This document shows positions 19,868-32,430 of a DNA stretch of 64,000 bases, one piece after another (the first letter of the stretch is position 1; each line of letters begins with the position of its first letter). Under the pieces are notes generated by a model, which made no database searches, was not told the DNA's origin, and saw nothing but the letters and a program-made list of their open reading frames with translations. The position numbers and the translations under genes are program-made. The stretch is from Amphiura filiformis (taxonomy: Eukaryota; Echinodermata; Ophiuroidea; Amphilepidida; Amphiuridae), in the NCBI RefSeq assembly GCF_039555335.1, contig NC_092629.1, forward strand, positions 27,490,775 through 27,554,774, in the 5' to 3' direction.

Positions 19868-19953
19868 ACATACTAAAAACCTGTAGAAAAGTTGATCCAT
19901 GCGAAATAGGTAAACTGACAAACCTTCTGAGATATTACAGATTTGTATTGCTC

Positions 19954-20002
19954 ATTTTATCAGTTTTAAGGGGTCTTAAAGACCCCTTAAAGTTGATAAA
20001 AT
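19954..20002. repeat. 49-nt near-perfect palindrome
   Basis: ATTTTATCAGTTTTAAGGGG then TCTT pairs with AAGACCCC...TGATAAAAT around one central base. The stem is 24 bp with two G.T pairs. No similar sequence was noticed elsewhere in the window. Confidence 0.8.
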
Positions 20003-20429
20003 ATGGAATTCAAATAATTTAGAATATCTCAGCAAGTTATATGGTCAGTTTGTCAATGAAGATCACGGATATAAAAACAATGCACGTCTGTATGTACCTA
20101 CTTCGTTAATTTAATTTTTGTTTATTTCAAAAATGAAGATGTTTTTGTTTGATTGTGTAGCAAAATATCCAAACGTTTTATACAAAAGATGCGGCTAATC
20201 AAAATAAACATTTAGCTAAATTGTGTCCGGTTGGTTGGACAATTTATATAGCGGACATCGTGAAACATTTGACATATTAAGATATTTATCCACGTAACCA
20301 TGGCAACGTGTTTTGAGGATTATCCAAAAGAGAAATACAAATTCCGGAGTACTTTTCAAAATCAACATTAAAATGATATAAAATCAACAAATTATTTTAC
20401 TCAATGATAATCCAAACAAACGTTCTTAT

Positions 20430-20652
20430 TTAATGCTCTGCGTGCTAGCCACAAGCTTCAAGTTCAAGTTTTGAGATTATTTTCTCAAAATATCAAGAGC
20501 TATCTCAAGAACCACTGCACCAATACTAGGCTTCTTTGTACTCATGCTGATTCTAAATATGTTCATGAAAATTTACAATTCTGACATTTTTGAAATTGTT
20601 CAACAAATTTTGAAACTTGTCGTCTGCAGTCGACGCCCTCGTGGAGAGTTAA
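20430..20652 (+). mobile_element. M2 TTAA-flanked MITE, copy 3
   Basis: TTAATGCTCTGCGTGCTAGC at the left, GTCGTCTGCAGTCGACGCCC and GTGGAGAGTTAA at the right, with the family body between. TTAA at both ends. Confidence 0.8.
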
Positions 20653-20960
20653 GTAAATCCGCTTTGCTTTCTCTTGGGAAAATGACTTTTGGAAGATGTC
20701 CATATGTTCATTGTTCTGTATTAGGTATCAGATATACAAAGTAAACATGCAAAAATGGATGCCATATAATTGAACGAGTACGGGTTTAAGAATTAATTGT
20801 TGTGCTTTTAATTAACTAACATGCACTCGACTCATAAGAAACTTAAATCTTAAAAATTCGATTTTTAATTTAGGAATAGCTGAAAAGTGAAGATTATGTA
20901 CTTTTCATATGAAAACTTGGTGTAAGAACGAAGAAAACAGCAGTACTATCAAGCATGTAA

Positions 20961-21034
20961 ATACGGAGCCCCCGAAGTGACATGAAAGAAAATAAAAAAA
21001 CTATCTCGGAGTCCGTACTTCGGGGGCTCCGTAT
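20961..21034. repeat. GC-rich hairpin, 18-bp perfect stem
   Basis: ATACGGAGCCCCCGAAGT (20961-20978) pairs exactly with ACTTCGGGGGCTCCGTAT (21017-21034) around a 38-nt loop. It is markedly GC-rich against its surroundings. Confidence 0.85.
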
Positions 21035-21040
21035 GTATAC

Positions 21041-21079
21041 AATGGGGCTTTTTAATTTTTTTTTTATAAAAGCCCCATT
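21041..21079. repeat. second hairpin, 12-bp stem
   Basis: AATGGGGCTTTT pairs with AAAAGCCCCATT around a 15-nt T-rich loop, only 6 bases after the preceding hairpin. Confidence 0.75.
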
Positions 21080-21430
21080 AAATTGTGTGTAATATTGTTA
21101 GTGTCCATGTGGATATCAAAAGTGCATAATTTTGGTCCCTTCGTTTGCTGAACTTAGTTTGAAATTTTAAAAAATTCTGGCCCTTCGCGCGCAAAATGTC
21201 TCAGTAAAGCCAGAAAAAAATATGCCCCCCCTAAATAATTTGTAAGCTGATGTCGGGTCTTTCAGAGCTGAAATGATCAAAATCAAAGTTCTTTCATTAG
21301 TCTATTTGGCAAAAAAAAATCACGGTCTCTGGAGCTGCGCGGTCCCAAAATAAAAAAGGATCTATCAGGGAAACATACTCGTATGATCATTTATGTAAAT
21401 TCGTACAATGAATATACCAACAACAACAAC

Positions 21431-21896
21431 CCCCGGGTGCACTCACTAAAAATGGGTGACGGGGATGTGCGGCCACATTGACCCCCATTTTTCAACTCTC
21501 TCTCACCCAATGACCCCCTTTTTGTTTTACTGAACTCCCTCTCACCCAATGACCCTCGTTTTATTTTCCAGTCACCAAAAGATCCCCTTTTTTCAAACAT
21601 TTTGGGAAAATTTCTATTAATTTCTCATGAATGATCCTGTTTTTTCATTATTTTTCTTCAAACTTTTGCAAAATTTTACAAATTTAAAAACAAATTTGAA
21701 ATTTTTTAATCAACTTTTATATTTATACCAAAAATTGTTCCCAGTCTCACTGAATGACTACCTTGTTTGGTAAGATTTTCCCTAGTCTCACGGAAAGACC
21801 CCTTTTTGGGGGCCTTCTCACTGAAAGACCTCTCGTTTTCGGTGCTCGAACTGCTGTCCGCACACCCTCGTCACTTCCACAGTTGAGTGCCCCCGG
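21431..21896. mobile_element. MITE with CCCCGGGTGCACTCA ends
   Basis: Left end CCCCGGGTGCACTCA and right end TTGAGTGCCCCCGG are inverted repeats. The interior holds repeated CTCACCCAATGACCCCC / CTCACTGAAAGACC phrases and mirrored GGATGTGCGGCCACA ... CTGTCCGCACACCCTCG segments. Relics of the same kind are near 31745-32075 and 38300-38335. Confidence 0.6.
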
Positions 21897-22739
21897 CCAA
21901 CACCATTTACCAGATTACAGCCCACACCCCACTTACACACCCCATCAACGGTCTACATATGTTGGCCGAAAATGAGTTCACCTGATTCATGTACTCTGTG
22001 AAATAGGTACTAAACTTGGCCGACATTCTCGTAATGAAATCTATAATGATATAATTTTAGTGACCTACATTATTGGGGTAAAAAATGAAAAAAAAAGAGC
22101 GACGTTGATTCATAAGGACATATCTGTCCTAGATCCGTGCTTCAACAGTTACAAGTTCCTTTTGCTCATGCGTTGTTCAATTTTCATATCATATCATTTT
22201 CCGTAACTCTAATGTGTGAATTGAGTGAATTAACTAATAAATGACCTTAAATAAATAGTGTATTCCTCTTTGTAAGTCAAGAACGCCTATTTTTCTTGTG
22301 TATTTTGTTGATTTTGACGTTGATTTTCACGACCTGTTTAAAGCTTGTATGATGAAAATTTAAATCTCGCGATTTCCCGTTTGAAGTTATTCGGAAATCT
22401 CGTCTAAGCTGGGTAATAAAATTCATATTATTGCAGCGACATTTGTAAGGGGATAGAGTTGGTCTCGGTCATTTACCTTTAAATGTGCATATTTTCAGTC
22501 TTGATTATTGATGAATGAAGTGAAAAACGTGAAATAATCTTTAGTGCAATTAAGGTGGGAAATTAAAAGGCAAAATCAGTGAATTGGTCAATTATGTAAA
22601 ATCATAATTTTCATTTTATTTCATGAAATTTTTATGGTTAGGCCTGAATAATTATGTCTTATTATAGTTCCTTATGAGTCAAAAGTATAACCATGATTAA
22701 CCAATTATGTGCTTAAGATATGTGGGAAATTTTTGTTGT
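21897..22739. other. no recognisable feature
   Basis: AT-rich sequence with no gene or clear repeat. Confidence 0.4.
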
Positions 22740-22795
22740 TTTTGTTCATTATTATTATTATTGTTATTATTTATCACTTAGACTTGTATATCGAT

Positions 22796-22831
<36 letters not shown>

Positions 22832-23043
22832 GGACTGTGAATGGACAAGAGAGGGCGTCATTACTTTACAGTGCTAACTGGCTCATTTTCTAGTGGGTAA
22901 ATAATATTTCTGCATAATTTTCTATTCATTAAACGATATACTTTTTTGTTCGTGTGTTTTTGTTGTTCTGTTTTGCTATCTGTTTGTATTCATTTATTTG
23001 TTGCTTTTGTATGCACGTTAGCAGTCTTGGTTTTTGATTAATT

Positions 23044-23090
<47 letters not shown>

Positions 23091-23110
23091 TTTATTATAT
23101 ATTTTATTTT
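22740..23110 (+). repeat. microsatellites (TTA)n, (GATT)n, (TTTA)n
   Basis: A short ATT/TTA run near 22748-22772, (ATTG)n at 22795-22830, and (TTTA)n/(TTTTA)n at 23040-23118, separated by unique AT-rich DNA. Confidence 0.9.
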
Positions 23111-23118
23111 ATTTTATT

Positions 23119-26100
23119 GTCGACATCTTCGGCAGCAACACGTAGTGGCGTAGAGTGACTCCTTGTTTCAATCCCCAGTCACGTAAGCTCACGTATATGT
23201 TGATGAACTTTTTTTTCAAATAATGTTCTATACGTGAAACTTCAACCCTCCTGCAAGCTATATCCCCTTCCCCCACCAATCAATGCTGAAGATTCCAACA
23301 CAGAGCCTGATGATAAGACCCCGATCAACACTGTTACGGGGGGTCGATATCAGAGGATGATTTAAGGAAGCCCCATCATGCACTATAAAAGTGTTATCAC
23401 TAGAGTTTCAACTGGCACTTTACTTTTCAAATCCCATTGAACTCTTTGCAAAAGATGTTGTTATAGAATTGCCCGTGTGTCATTATTACTTGGTCGATTT
23501 CAGATCTAAAGTGATGTATGCATGAAGGATAATTCACACCTTCTGTAGATAACATAAAATGTGAAATCGACCAACTTTTTGAAGGTGTTTTTACTGTAAA
23601 TATATCTGTCCAAATTCAAATTTAACCATGCACATGTGTATGCAGTGGGCGTGCAGTGGTGTCATGTTCACTCACACAGCTGTGCTAACCGCAAGACTTG
23701 CTGGGAAGTGCTTAAATCATCCTCTGGGTCGATATATAGCCTTCAAACACGTTTTTCTCGAAAACATATCCTTCAAGAACCACGAGAACGCCACTAAAAG
23801 GGCCCACTGTGTTGCGACCGACGCTTAGTACATTGTTTTTTACTCCATGTATTTGACTTTATCTAAGTTTCAAATTTGCCGCCATTGGCCTCCATGGACC
23901 AGATCGTGTCACCAATGTACATGAGATTAATATAACTCAAAGAAAAATATTGATCAAATATTATAGATTGTTTTCAATTATATTAAACTGCTGACTGTAC
24001 CAAGTTCAAGTCAGAGTACTTTCTGGTGGTTGACCAACATCAGACAGACGAGAGTGCAAAGTGATAAATAACAGGATTCCAATTATATGATTGTCATATC
24101 GGCTACATCAGGATGACTCCGAAGTCCCGACAACTGATAGCCTGATAATTTTCTCCAACTTCACAAATAAACACACCTTGAACACAAATAGTCGCTGTTG
24201 ACAGATACTCCTAGGTGTGGTTTTTCTTGTCTTAGATCCCTAAAGAATACTCTCTTTTCCCCCCTTGTTGAATCAGACATAGGGGCAGACATTTGAAACT
24301 TGTACTGGATGCTAATGTGTGCCAAGATATTACGGAGACCTTTCGTTTGCGGAAAACAACGTGGTCCATTTATTTTATTATTTTATTTATTTACCGCCAT
24401 TTTATTAAGCAATTTTTTCAGAAGTTACAAAGCGTCGCTGTTCATGGTGAGCTCCCGGGGTGAGGGTAGTGGACACCCTATACTATACTTTGATCAGCTC
24501 GTAATCGGCGGGCCTTATAGCATCGCGGATTAATATTGAAATATCATATTTTAAGAATGTTCTTATGGCACATTTCGCCAAAAGCATCACAGATTATTAA
24601 TTCAAGTCCTATATATTGTCTACTTTCTTTAACACATAAAATATCTACCAGACATGTCAACTAATGGAACTACTTTTCGGCGTAGTGGTAAAAGCCTAAT
24701 TTCCCGCCTATTACGAGCTGATCATACTATAGATAGGCTAAGTGGTGATGTCATCCGAGAACCAACATGCTATAATACGGTATTGCTTTTTCAAGACCAT
24801 AATAAGAGGGACCTGTCTTGAAGTGCTAAGTGGACTTCAGAATCATTTCATTCCCGCCTTGACAACGGATTATTCCAGAACATATTAGTGCACCCCTAGG
24901 AGCAAATTCTCAAGAAAAGAAAATGTCTATATTTCAAGGTTTTTAAGCCTTTCCTATTGTATTTATTACTTTAAGTCTTATCACTTGACCACTTTTCGAA
25001 AACACTGGATTTTTACTCCAAATGGTATAGGAGATTCCTATTTACAGGTGTGCACTCCTACACTGTCAATCGAGGGTGGTTTGTGTCTTTTAAACATGCT
25101 AAATCCATTAATCATGAATAACACAAAACAATTCACATGCAAACATATCCTCTGCAAACTCCGTTGGCAGATTGACAATAATCGTGGAATTGTAGTAACA
25201 AAAATAGGTTTAGTTGTGTCATCAAAATCCTAAAAAAATAAATTCCCGAATTTCCTGGTGAAAAACCTCCAGGTGAAAATATTGACTCTTCAAGACGACA
25301 TAGACTTGATGCGGAGAAGATATCTTACCCTTCCCAGAATCCTTTGCTACATAATACATCCCCTCATTTCATCAAATGACACTCTCATTACTTTGTACCG
25401 CTTTCCTTTTGTTTTCACTCTGAGAATAGACTGGCTAGATAAACATGGGCCAATAGTCAAGAAATAAACATATTTTGCCAGATATGGATGGGATCTGTTC
25501 ATTGAGATACATTTCGTCACTATCGATTCGACCTATGTTGCCCTACAATCCGCGAAATTAATAGTTGGCACACTTGCACTAAACAATGGAAATGCATGCC
25601 CTATTAAAATTGGGGAGGCGAGGGAAACATGCATGCGATATATGTGAAGTACAGACTCCCCCCTATATCTCACCCTTCCCCACTCCCCATCTTTCAATGT
25701 TGGAGGGTCTCACGGACCTGTTGACAACATGGCTTGGTCCAACATTGAATTGGGGGAGCGGGGGCAGAGATATACCAAAAGACAGGCAAAGTGTGCCAAC
25801 CTTTTTTTCGTGGATTGTAGATAGCAAATCAGTACAGTAAATTGAAATGGGAGAAATGCATTATGGGAAGTGTAAGATATCTTCTCTGGATTTGATGAAC
25901 CGAATTGAACTTTGCGACAACTCTGCTTGTCGCAATGAAATGGCATAAACTTGATTTGTTAGGGATCAGATATACGTTTACTTATTTTATTTCATTCGAT
26001 TAATTTCATTATTATACCTCTACTTTTATTAAATTAAATAAAACACTCCTCATTTTTGCCATTCGTTTTTTAATATCGTGTATCAATTCGGTGTACCATG

Positions 26101-26242
26101 ACGGACATGCAAATTTAAATATTATTTGAAAACTTTAATATTTTTTTGCAAACTTGAATTTTTTTGTAAACGTTTTTGTAAACATACATGTTGTCTACTA
26201 ATTTAATATTTGTTTGCAAACTTTATATGTTTTTGCAAACTT
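23119..26242. other. 3.1 kb without recognisable genes
   Basis: Reading frames up to 84 codons (for example 24300-24533, 24985-25233, 25586-25840) show no motifs or coding bias. A tRNA-like GTTTCAATCCCCAG at about 23168 hints at a worn SINE. Nothing else supported. Confidence 0.4.
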
Positions 26243-26506
26243 AGGGATCGTTCAATATTTACGCCGGGGGATGAGAGATACATGATTTGAGGGGGAATCC
26301 GCAAATTTGTTGGGGTCTTGGGGGGGGATCCGAATTTTTTAAGTGAACCACGGGGGGAAGGATAATTTTTAAATGGAGAAAATCGGAAAATCAAGGGGGA
26401 TCCGAAATTTTGAGCGAACGCAACGGGGAAGGATAACGCAAAACATTTTGTCGATTTTTTTCAAAACCCCCATTCCACCCCTGACGTTAATATTGAACGA
26501 TCGCTT
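26243..26506. mobile_element. foldback MITE with GGGATCGTTCAATATTTACG end
   Basis: Left end AGGGATCGTTCAATATTTAC and right end GTTAATATTGAACGATCGCT are inverted repeats. The interior is G-rich with repeated GGGGGGATCCG-type phrases, ending in ACCCCCATTCCACCCC. Non-coding. Confidence 0.75.
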
Positions 26507-28313
26507 AAAATATATTTTGCAAACTTAGCATATTGTTTGCTAACTTCAAATGTTGTGCTAACGTAAAAATATTTTGCTGGAAACTTAACGAAATGTTTTT
26601 TGAAAAAAAAAAAAGAAGATAAATAACTAAATTAAAATTAATCTAAATTAAAATGGCACCAAAGCGTTCTTAAAAGCTTGATGAAATCCGCAAAATACAA
26701 ATCACATTTGCGTATATAATCTGTCCCTACCTATGGTAGTCCCCAACAACACACCTGGTTCGGTTTATTTGCTAAACTTGTACCGGTAATTCAAGAAAAT
26801 CAGATTTAAGTGCAGGTTAAAGATGACACCACACGAGTCTAAATTGAACGTCATCCGACAGGGAAAGTACTAAACAAGCTCGATATCCCGAACACGAGTT
26901 GATTTCCGGCTTGAATTTAACTCTTTAGCCCCCAAGTGGCAATAATATGGTGGGGTGAGCGCAAGAAGACACTTTCTGCAATAGCTGCCATGTAGATATT
27001 TTAACAACTTTTGCATTATATATTGTATACACATGACATCCGGCAGCTATAGCAGATACGGCGTTCTTACACTTATACCGCACGAGTTTTAAAAAAGGAA
27101 ATTATGCTCGTCAAAGAATGTTTATGTCGTTTTAAAAAGCTATAGTTTTCAAATATTAGGGTCTTTAGGGACATTAATGTTGTCTGTGTACTGTATCGCG
27201 AATGTAATGAGTGATTTGGTTAACGATTTAGTGACAAAAAGTTGTTGAAAATGTTTTCTTGCTGGTTTATCTCTTTTTTTTTTGAGCTGGTGCTTGAATG
27301 CCAATAAAAAAAGGGACACAGTCACTTTCATCAGCAACATTGGTCCAACGCAGTCTCTCAACCATGTCAAAGCTATTCACCTTTTCGGAGTATTTCCAGA
27401 ATCCTTTGCGTGATACGTCTTCGACGTGCTTCGTCGCAATAAGGATAATCTTGGACAACTATCCAGTTGCACACACAGAATAAAGCAAACATTCAATCGG
27501 GATAACTTTGTTATTTTACTAGGCCGAGATTCTACTTTGTGCAATGCGCAGATCGTTACTGCTCATATTAACCTGCGCAGTACCAATGTGCACATCAGCA
27601 ATGACGTTTTCCGTGTTAATTGAACCGAAATGTTCTACTGATCACCGTGTAGGTTTCATATGACAGTTTAACCATGTCACTTCGCCCCAGTGTCATTTCG
27701 TCATTGCCATAAATATTTTAAAACTCATACAGCGAGACCAATAAATATTGGGCGTAAAGCATCCAATTTTATCATTATTAATGTTGGATTCAATATTTTC
27801 ACACACTTAGATTCTTCAGAACATAAATGGGCCAAAAAAAGTTTATTCAGATTTTGTCCAAAAATGAGAATGTTTGTCCAAATTTGACCTCACCGACGAA
27901 TTCATCAAGTCTTTGCCATTCTAAATATGTATACATTTATATATACTTCATACCAACAATGAAACAGTTATGAAGTCCAAAAGTTTCCGTAATTCCAGGG
28001 TTAAGACCACCCTTAATAGTTAATTTTATGTGTCTAGGAAATATACATAATTTTGACTTCATTCTGCTCTAATTATAACGACAAACAAAACGGGGATTTC
28101 GAAGTCTGGATTTCAACTCCTTTTGGATTTAACAGGGGAATACTTTCTTCTGAAATTCTAGAGCCATTTCTGAAATTGCCTCAGCACCACGCGGAGTAAA
28201 GGACAACATAATTTGACCTCCGTAAACAAAAAGTTAACAAATACACTCTGATAAATAAATAATATACTCACCACATCAAAATTGACACACAAATAATCTA
28301 AGAGGGACCTAAT
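26507..28313. other. 1.8 kb without recognisable genes
   Basis: Several short open frames overlap each other on both strands at 27150-27890 without any motif. No RNA or repeat recognised. Confidence 0.4.
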
Positions 28314-28594
28314 TGGCTATTCCAGTTAAAATCCACACTCCCCCTGTGGAAGATTTTGGAAATATCTTCCACAGGGGGAGTATGAATTTCAAATGGAATT
28401 AGCACATGAGGCAGCTCCATTTGAATTTCATACACTCTTTGAGAAAGCTTTAACCTGAATCTACCAAAGAGGGAGGGTGAGTTTCAAACAGAGCTGCCTA
28501 ATGTGTTCATTCCATTTGAAATTCATACTCCCCTTGTGGATGATATTTCCAAAATCTTCCACAGGGGAGTGTGGATTTTAAATGGAATAGCCAA
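28314..28594. mobile_element. M1 MITE, copy 5 (long form)
   Basis: GGCTATTCCAGTTAAAATCC at the left and TTAAATGGAATAGCC at the right. Two complete TGTGGAAGATTTTGG...ATCTTCCACAGGGG hairpins flank a middle segment (GAGGCAGCTCCATTTGAATT ... CAGAGCTGCCTAATGTG) that is itself palindromic, giving three nested or adjacent stems. Confidence 0.82.
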
Positions 28595-28662
28595 ATTGGA
28601 GAGAAGTCATGACGTTTTAACAATCCAACTTTTGTGTTCCACTTCCTGTGTTACATAGAAAA

Positions 28663-28928
28663 ATAACACGCGGATTTCGACTGCAGACGACAAGTTTCAA
28701 TTTTGTTTAAATTGTAAATTGTTGTAAATTGTAATTTTGTTTAAATTTTGTCAAAATTGTAAATTGTCATAACCATATTTGGAATCAGCATGAAAAATGC
28801 ATTCAAATGAGTACAAACAAGCCTAGTATTGGTTCAGTGGTTCTTAAGATAGTTCGTGATATTTTGAGAAAATGTCTCAAAACTTGGACTTTTTATGTTG
28901 AAGCCTAATATTGCCAGCAGGGCATTAA
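28663..28928 (-). mobile_element. M2 MITE, copy 4 (reverse orientation)
   Basis: Opens with CACGCGGATTTCGACTGCAG and GACAAGTTTC, runs through CATGAAAAATGCATTCAAAT and GAGTACAAACAAGCC, and closes near GCATTAA. It contains a small duplication of TTGTAAATTGTAATTTTG. Confidence 0.75.
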
Positions 28929-29105
28929 CAAAAAAGGATGGAAGGTAAATATGTATGTAAGAAGAGAATCGGTGACAGAAAGATTGTTTGGATCAAATAA
29001 ACTTTGAATTGACTTCAACTTGTCATTTGAAAATACTCTCCCAACAATGGCGTATAACCCATTGCGTGCATGTATAATATGAAAATCGAGATAAAGTTTT
29101 ATGGA

Positions 29106-29275
29106 CTTCAACACAAAAAGTCAAATTTTCAGATATTTTCTCAAAATATCAAAAGCAATCTTAAGAACCACTGAACCTATACTAGGCTTGTTTGTACTTA
29201 TTTAAATGCATTTTGATATTATGTTCTTTTCAAATTAAAATTCAAAGATTTGTCAACAATTTCATATTTTTGTGG
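29106..29275 (+). mobile_element. M2 MITE, 3'-truncated copy 5
   Basis: Starts CTTCAACACAAAAAGTC and continues through CCACTGAACCTATACTAGGC, then loses similarity after TGCATTTTGATATT. No GTCGTCTGCAG end. Confidence 0.65.
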
Positions 29276-29324
29276 ACTTTATGGTTGTGCCTTTGATCAT
29301 GTTGATTGGGAGAATGCTTTGTTC

Positions 29325-29538
29325 TGCTCAACATAAAAAGTCCATGTTTTGAGACATTTTCTCAAAATATCAAGAGCTATCTGAAGAACCACTGAACCAA
29401 TACTATGCTTGTTTGTACTCATTTTAATGCATTTTTCATGCTGATTTCAAATATGGTCATGAAAATTTACTATTCTGATTTTTTTATTTTTTTTTCAAAC
29501 TTGTCGTCTGCAGTGAACACCTGCGTGGAGAGAGTTAA
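29325..29538 (+). mobile_element. M2 MITE, copy 6
   Basis: Begins near TTCTGCTCAACATAAAAAG and ends TCGTCTGCAGTGAACACCTG ... GAGAGAGTTAA. It lies 50 bp from copy 5 and in inverted arrangement to copy 4, making a three-copy cluster. Confidence 0.75.
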
Positions 29539-31111
29539 CTATCTCCCTGGCGGGTTCTCTGTTCAAGCTTTACTGACACTTCGCGCAAATCTTTACTTTT
29601 CAGAACATTCATCTAGGGAGAAGAGGTCCATCTTAAACATGTACAATTCATGACAAACCATTCTCCGTCATGTCAAGAAAAGTATTGAGCTTTTGCACAT
29701 TACCCACAATGCAACTTGGTGTTAACAAGTGGCGTAGATTTCTTTTTGACATGGGGGAGGGGGGTGGAAACAATTCTTGAAATACAGTGAATCAAACACT
29801 TTTGGCGACAGAATAAGTTTACGGTACAAATATTTCAATACGTGGCTGTGCCATATTGAACATGTTGAAGCTAAAATGGTGAAATATGGTGCAAAAGTGG
29901 AACAAATTCACGCGAAGAGCGCAAAAATGTGCAATTTTAGGCTAAAATGGCTAATATGCCACCAGGCCTACAGCTTATTTAGCTAATTTCAACATGGGGT
30001 TATCAGCAGAAATAATTCTCTAACATATTGAACAAACACCTTGGCTGTTTGGAACAGTAATGGAAAAAGGGTAAATCAGTGTTCGTCATTTTTCGACACA
30101 CTGAGATTTGGACAAATTGACAATTCAATCTAATAATACACAAGCCGCTTGATAAATCCGAAATGCATTATGGGATATCAGCAAATGGTCAATTAAGGTG
30201 GCTCGAATATCATTTTTCTTTCTGTTATATCGGATGAATTTCTTGTCTTTGTCGCTCAAAACGATAAATCTTTAATTTCCAAAGCCGGATTTTAAAATGC
30301 TATTATTTCTTTATCTGTTTTGGGTAAAGCAAATCGTTTTTACTATAGGTCTATGTATAACAGCTGCCATGCGTAAATAACCAGTTATGGACTTAGGCCT
30401 ATTCCTTAATTCCATAAAAATACAGGACTATTTTTATTTGGATTAGGCTAAAACAATCAATATCCTGTTTGACCAAATGAAATAACTAAATCCTATTCCT
30501 TAGTTTTGCTAAATATCAATAAAAGTTGAATTTTAAAATTGCTTAAGTTTAGGCCTACTGCACATGTGCAGATGTAGCCCTATTGGAAATATATCCTATT
30601 TGTTATTTCGATTATTTTACGAGTATTTTTTACGATAAAAGGCGAACATTAATGTTCACGATCTGCTCTAAAAAATACCCCCTTATTTTGTAAATTTAGA
30701 ACGATCATGCGACATATTCAATGTTGTCTTAAGGTCGGGGGTCAAATTGAGTCAAATGATATTCTATAAAAATGTGTTTTGGTGCAAATTTGTTATCAAT
30801 TCATAAATAACGGCCTATTCCAGAACACTCCAAGTTTAAATTATACAGATGCGCGCGAAAATTTTGGTATGGGGGTGATTGTATGGACCCCCCCCCCTCC
30901 GGATCTACGCCTATTGTTCCAGATGTGCCTGCAAACATGGTAAATATTTCAGTAAGTTTAAGTTCCACAAGGCAGCATTGAATGCGGGTATTTACAGGCA
31001 GATTTTCTTTTCATTTTGTCCCCTTACCCCGTGTGTATTTCAAGAATTATACCGCTGGTCAATTACGCCTATACCGTATCAATACTGAAACACCTTAGCT
31101 TTGCGTGTTTA
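29539..31111. other. no gene; two transposon-end scars
   Basis: AAGTGGCGTAGATTTC followed by a G-rich run at 29729-29768, and the mirror-type GGATCTACGCCTA at 30900-30912 after a C-run, look like single ends of CAGTGGCGTAG-type elements. The rest is featureless. Confidence 0.4.
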
Positions 31112-31355
31112 TTAATGTTCTGCATCCTAACCATAGGCTTCCACATAAAAAGTCCCAAGTTTTGAGTTATTTTCTCAAAATATCAAGAGCTATCTTAAGA
31201 ACCACTGAACCAATACCAGGCTTGTTTATACTCATTTGAATGCACTTTTCATGCTGATTCCAAAATGGCCATTTTTCCTTCTGAAATTCTATTAATTTTG
31301 ATTTTTTTTTTTTTCAATTTGTCGTCTGCAGTCGACACTCGCGTGGAGGGAGTTA
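31112..31355 (+). mobile_element. M2 TTAA-flanked MITE, copy 7
   Basis: TTAATGTTCTGCATCCTAAC at the left; GTCGTCTGCAGTCGACACTC then GCGTGGAGGGAGTTAA at the right. TTAA at both ends and full body. Confidence 0.82.
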
Positions 31356-31744
31356 AAAAATAATAAAAAAGCGAATACTAGTATCAACAAATGCCACGGG
31401 ATAAGATAATTATTTACATGTCAAGTGAAAACATGACACATTGAACACTTCATAATGTGATTTCTGTTCCTTTAGGGGCTAGATCAAAACTCGAGTGCGA
31501 ATAAACAAGAGTTGATGTTCCATTTTCATATGGAAAGGGGGTCGCGCTAGAGAATTAATTTCAGCGTTTTCATCGAGAGCACACAATTCTACTGATATTC
31601 AAAATGACATCATTGAAATAATTTAAGGGTAGAAAACAGGAGCTCATCATCAGGAGCCCGGTTTTAGAGTCTTAGCATGTCACAAGAGGGCGTAAGCCAC
31701 ATTTAACGGTGAACAGAATTCTGTAGGCCTTCAAATACCCCTGG

Positions 31745-32080
31745 AGAGCATGCACTCTACACACAGGTGACGAGTACGCGCCTGTCAATAAGCGACCTTT
31801 TTGAAATCAGCTTATTGCCCAATGAATCCCTTTTTTAAAGTCATACCCGATGACCCCCTCCCCTTTTAAAGGTTCGGCTACATGTAGGCCTACCCAATGA
31901 CCCCTTTTTTCTTAGAATTGTATCATTAAAATGCCATAAAATAATGCGGAAACTTTCAAAAAAAATTCTTATTTCAACAGGTTTGTTGGCAAATTTGGAC
32001 CCAAAAGTATAGTTTTGCTCCATTAAGTTGTTTTGAAAATGTTGTACACGATGACCCCATTTTGCAAAATTTCATACTAA
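31745..32080. repeat. relic related to the 21431 MITE
   Basis: GCATGCACTCTACACACAGG...ACGAGTACGCG is followed by repeated CCCAATGACCCCTTTTT / CCCGATGACCCCC phrases as in the 21431 element. The right terminus is not recognisable. Confidence 0.4.
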
Positions 32081-32085
32081 AACTC

Positions 32086-32430
32086 TTTAAGGGTAGACGA
32101 GGTATTGTTGGTCGAAGCAACCTAAAAATCGATTTTCATTATCTAGATAAATACATTATTGAAAAATAACACCTTGATGTTTTGCAAAAGCTCATTCTAC
32201 AAATCGTATACTTTGCAAACTTGCTTAATTTATTGTTGTTAATGAGTTATGTACGTTTTACAAAAGTGTTGTTGTTTCAGCCCTCTTTACAACGTAACTC
32301 AAGAACCGCAGCACCTATAAAAGTATATCTGTGATATTTTAATTCTTCTACCCATTCGCTATGAATTGAGCAATGCAGTTTTTGCCAAAGCTCACCACCA
32401 TTCGTAAGATGCTGTGAACTACCAAATCAC
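32086..32430 (+). repeat. possible dispersed repeat starting TTAAGGGTAGACGAGG
   Basis: TTAAGGG at the left resembles the TTAA-GGG ends of the 19199 and 51437 elements. The matching right end was not found. CTCAAGAACCGCAGCACC near 32299 echoes the M2 body. Low confidence. Confidence 0.3.

Noticed and set aside
23119..23190. tRNA-derived SINE on the plus strand
   Set aside because: Only a weak B-box-like GTTTCAATCCCCAG; no convincing A box or tail in the right orientation.
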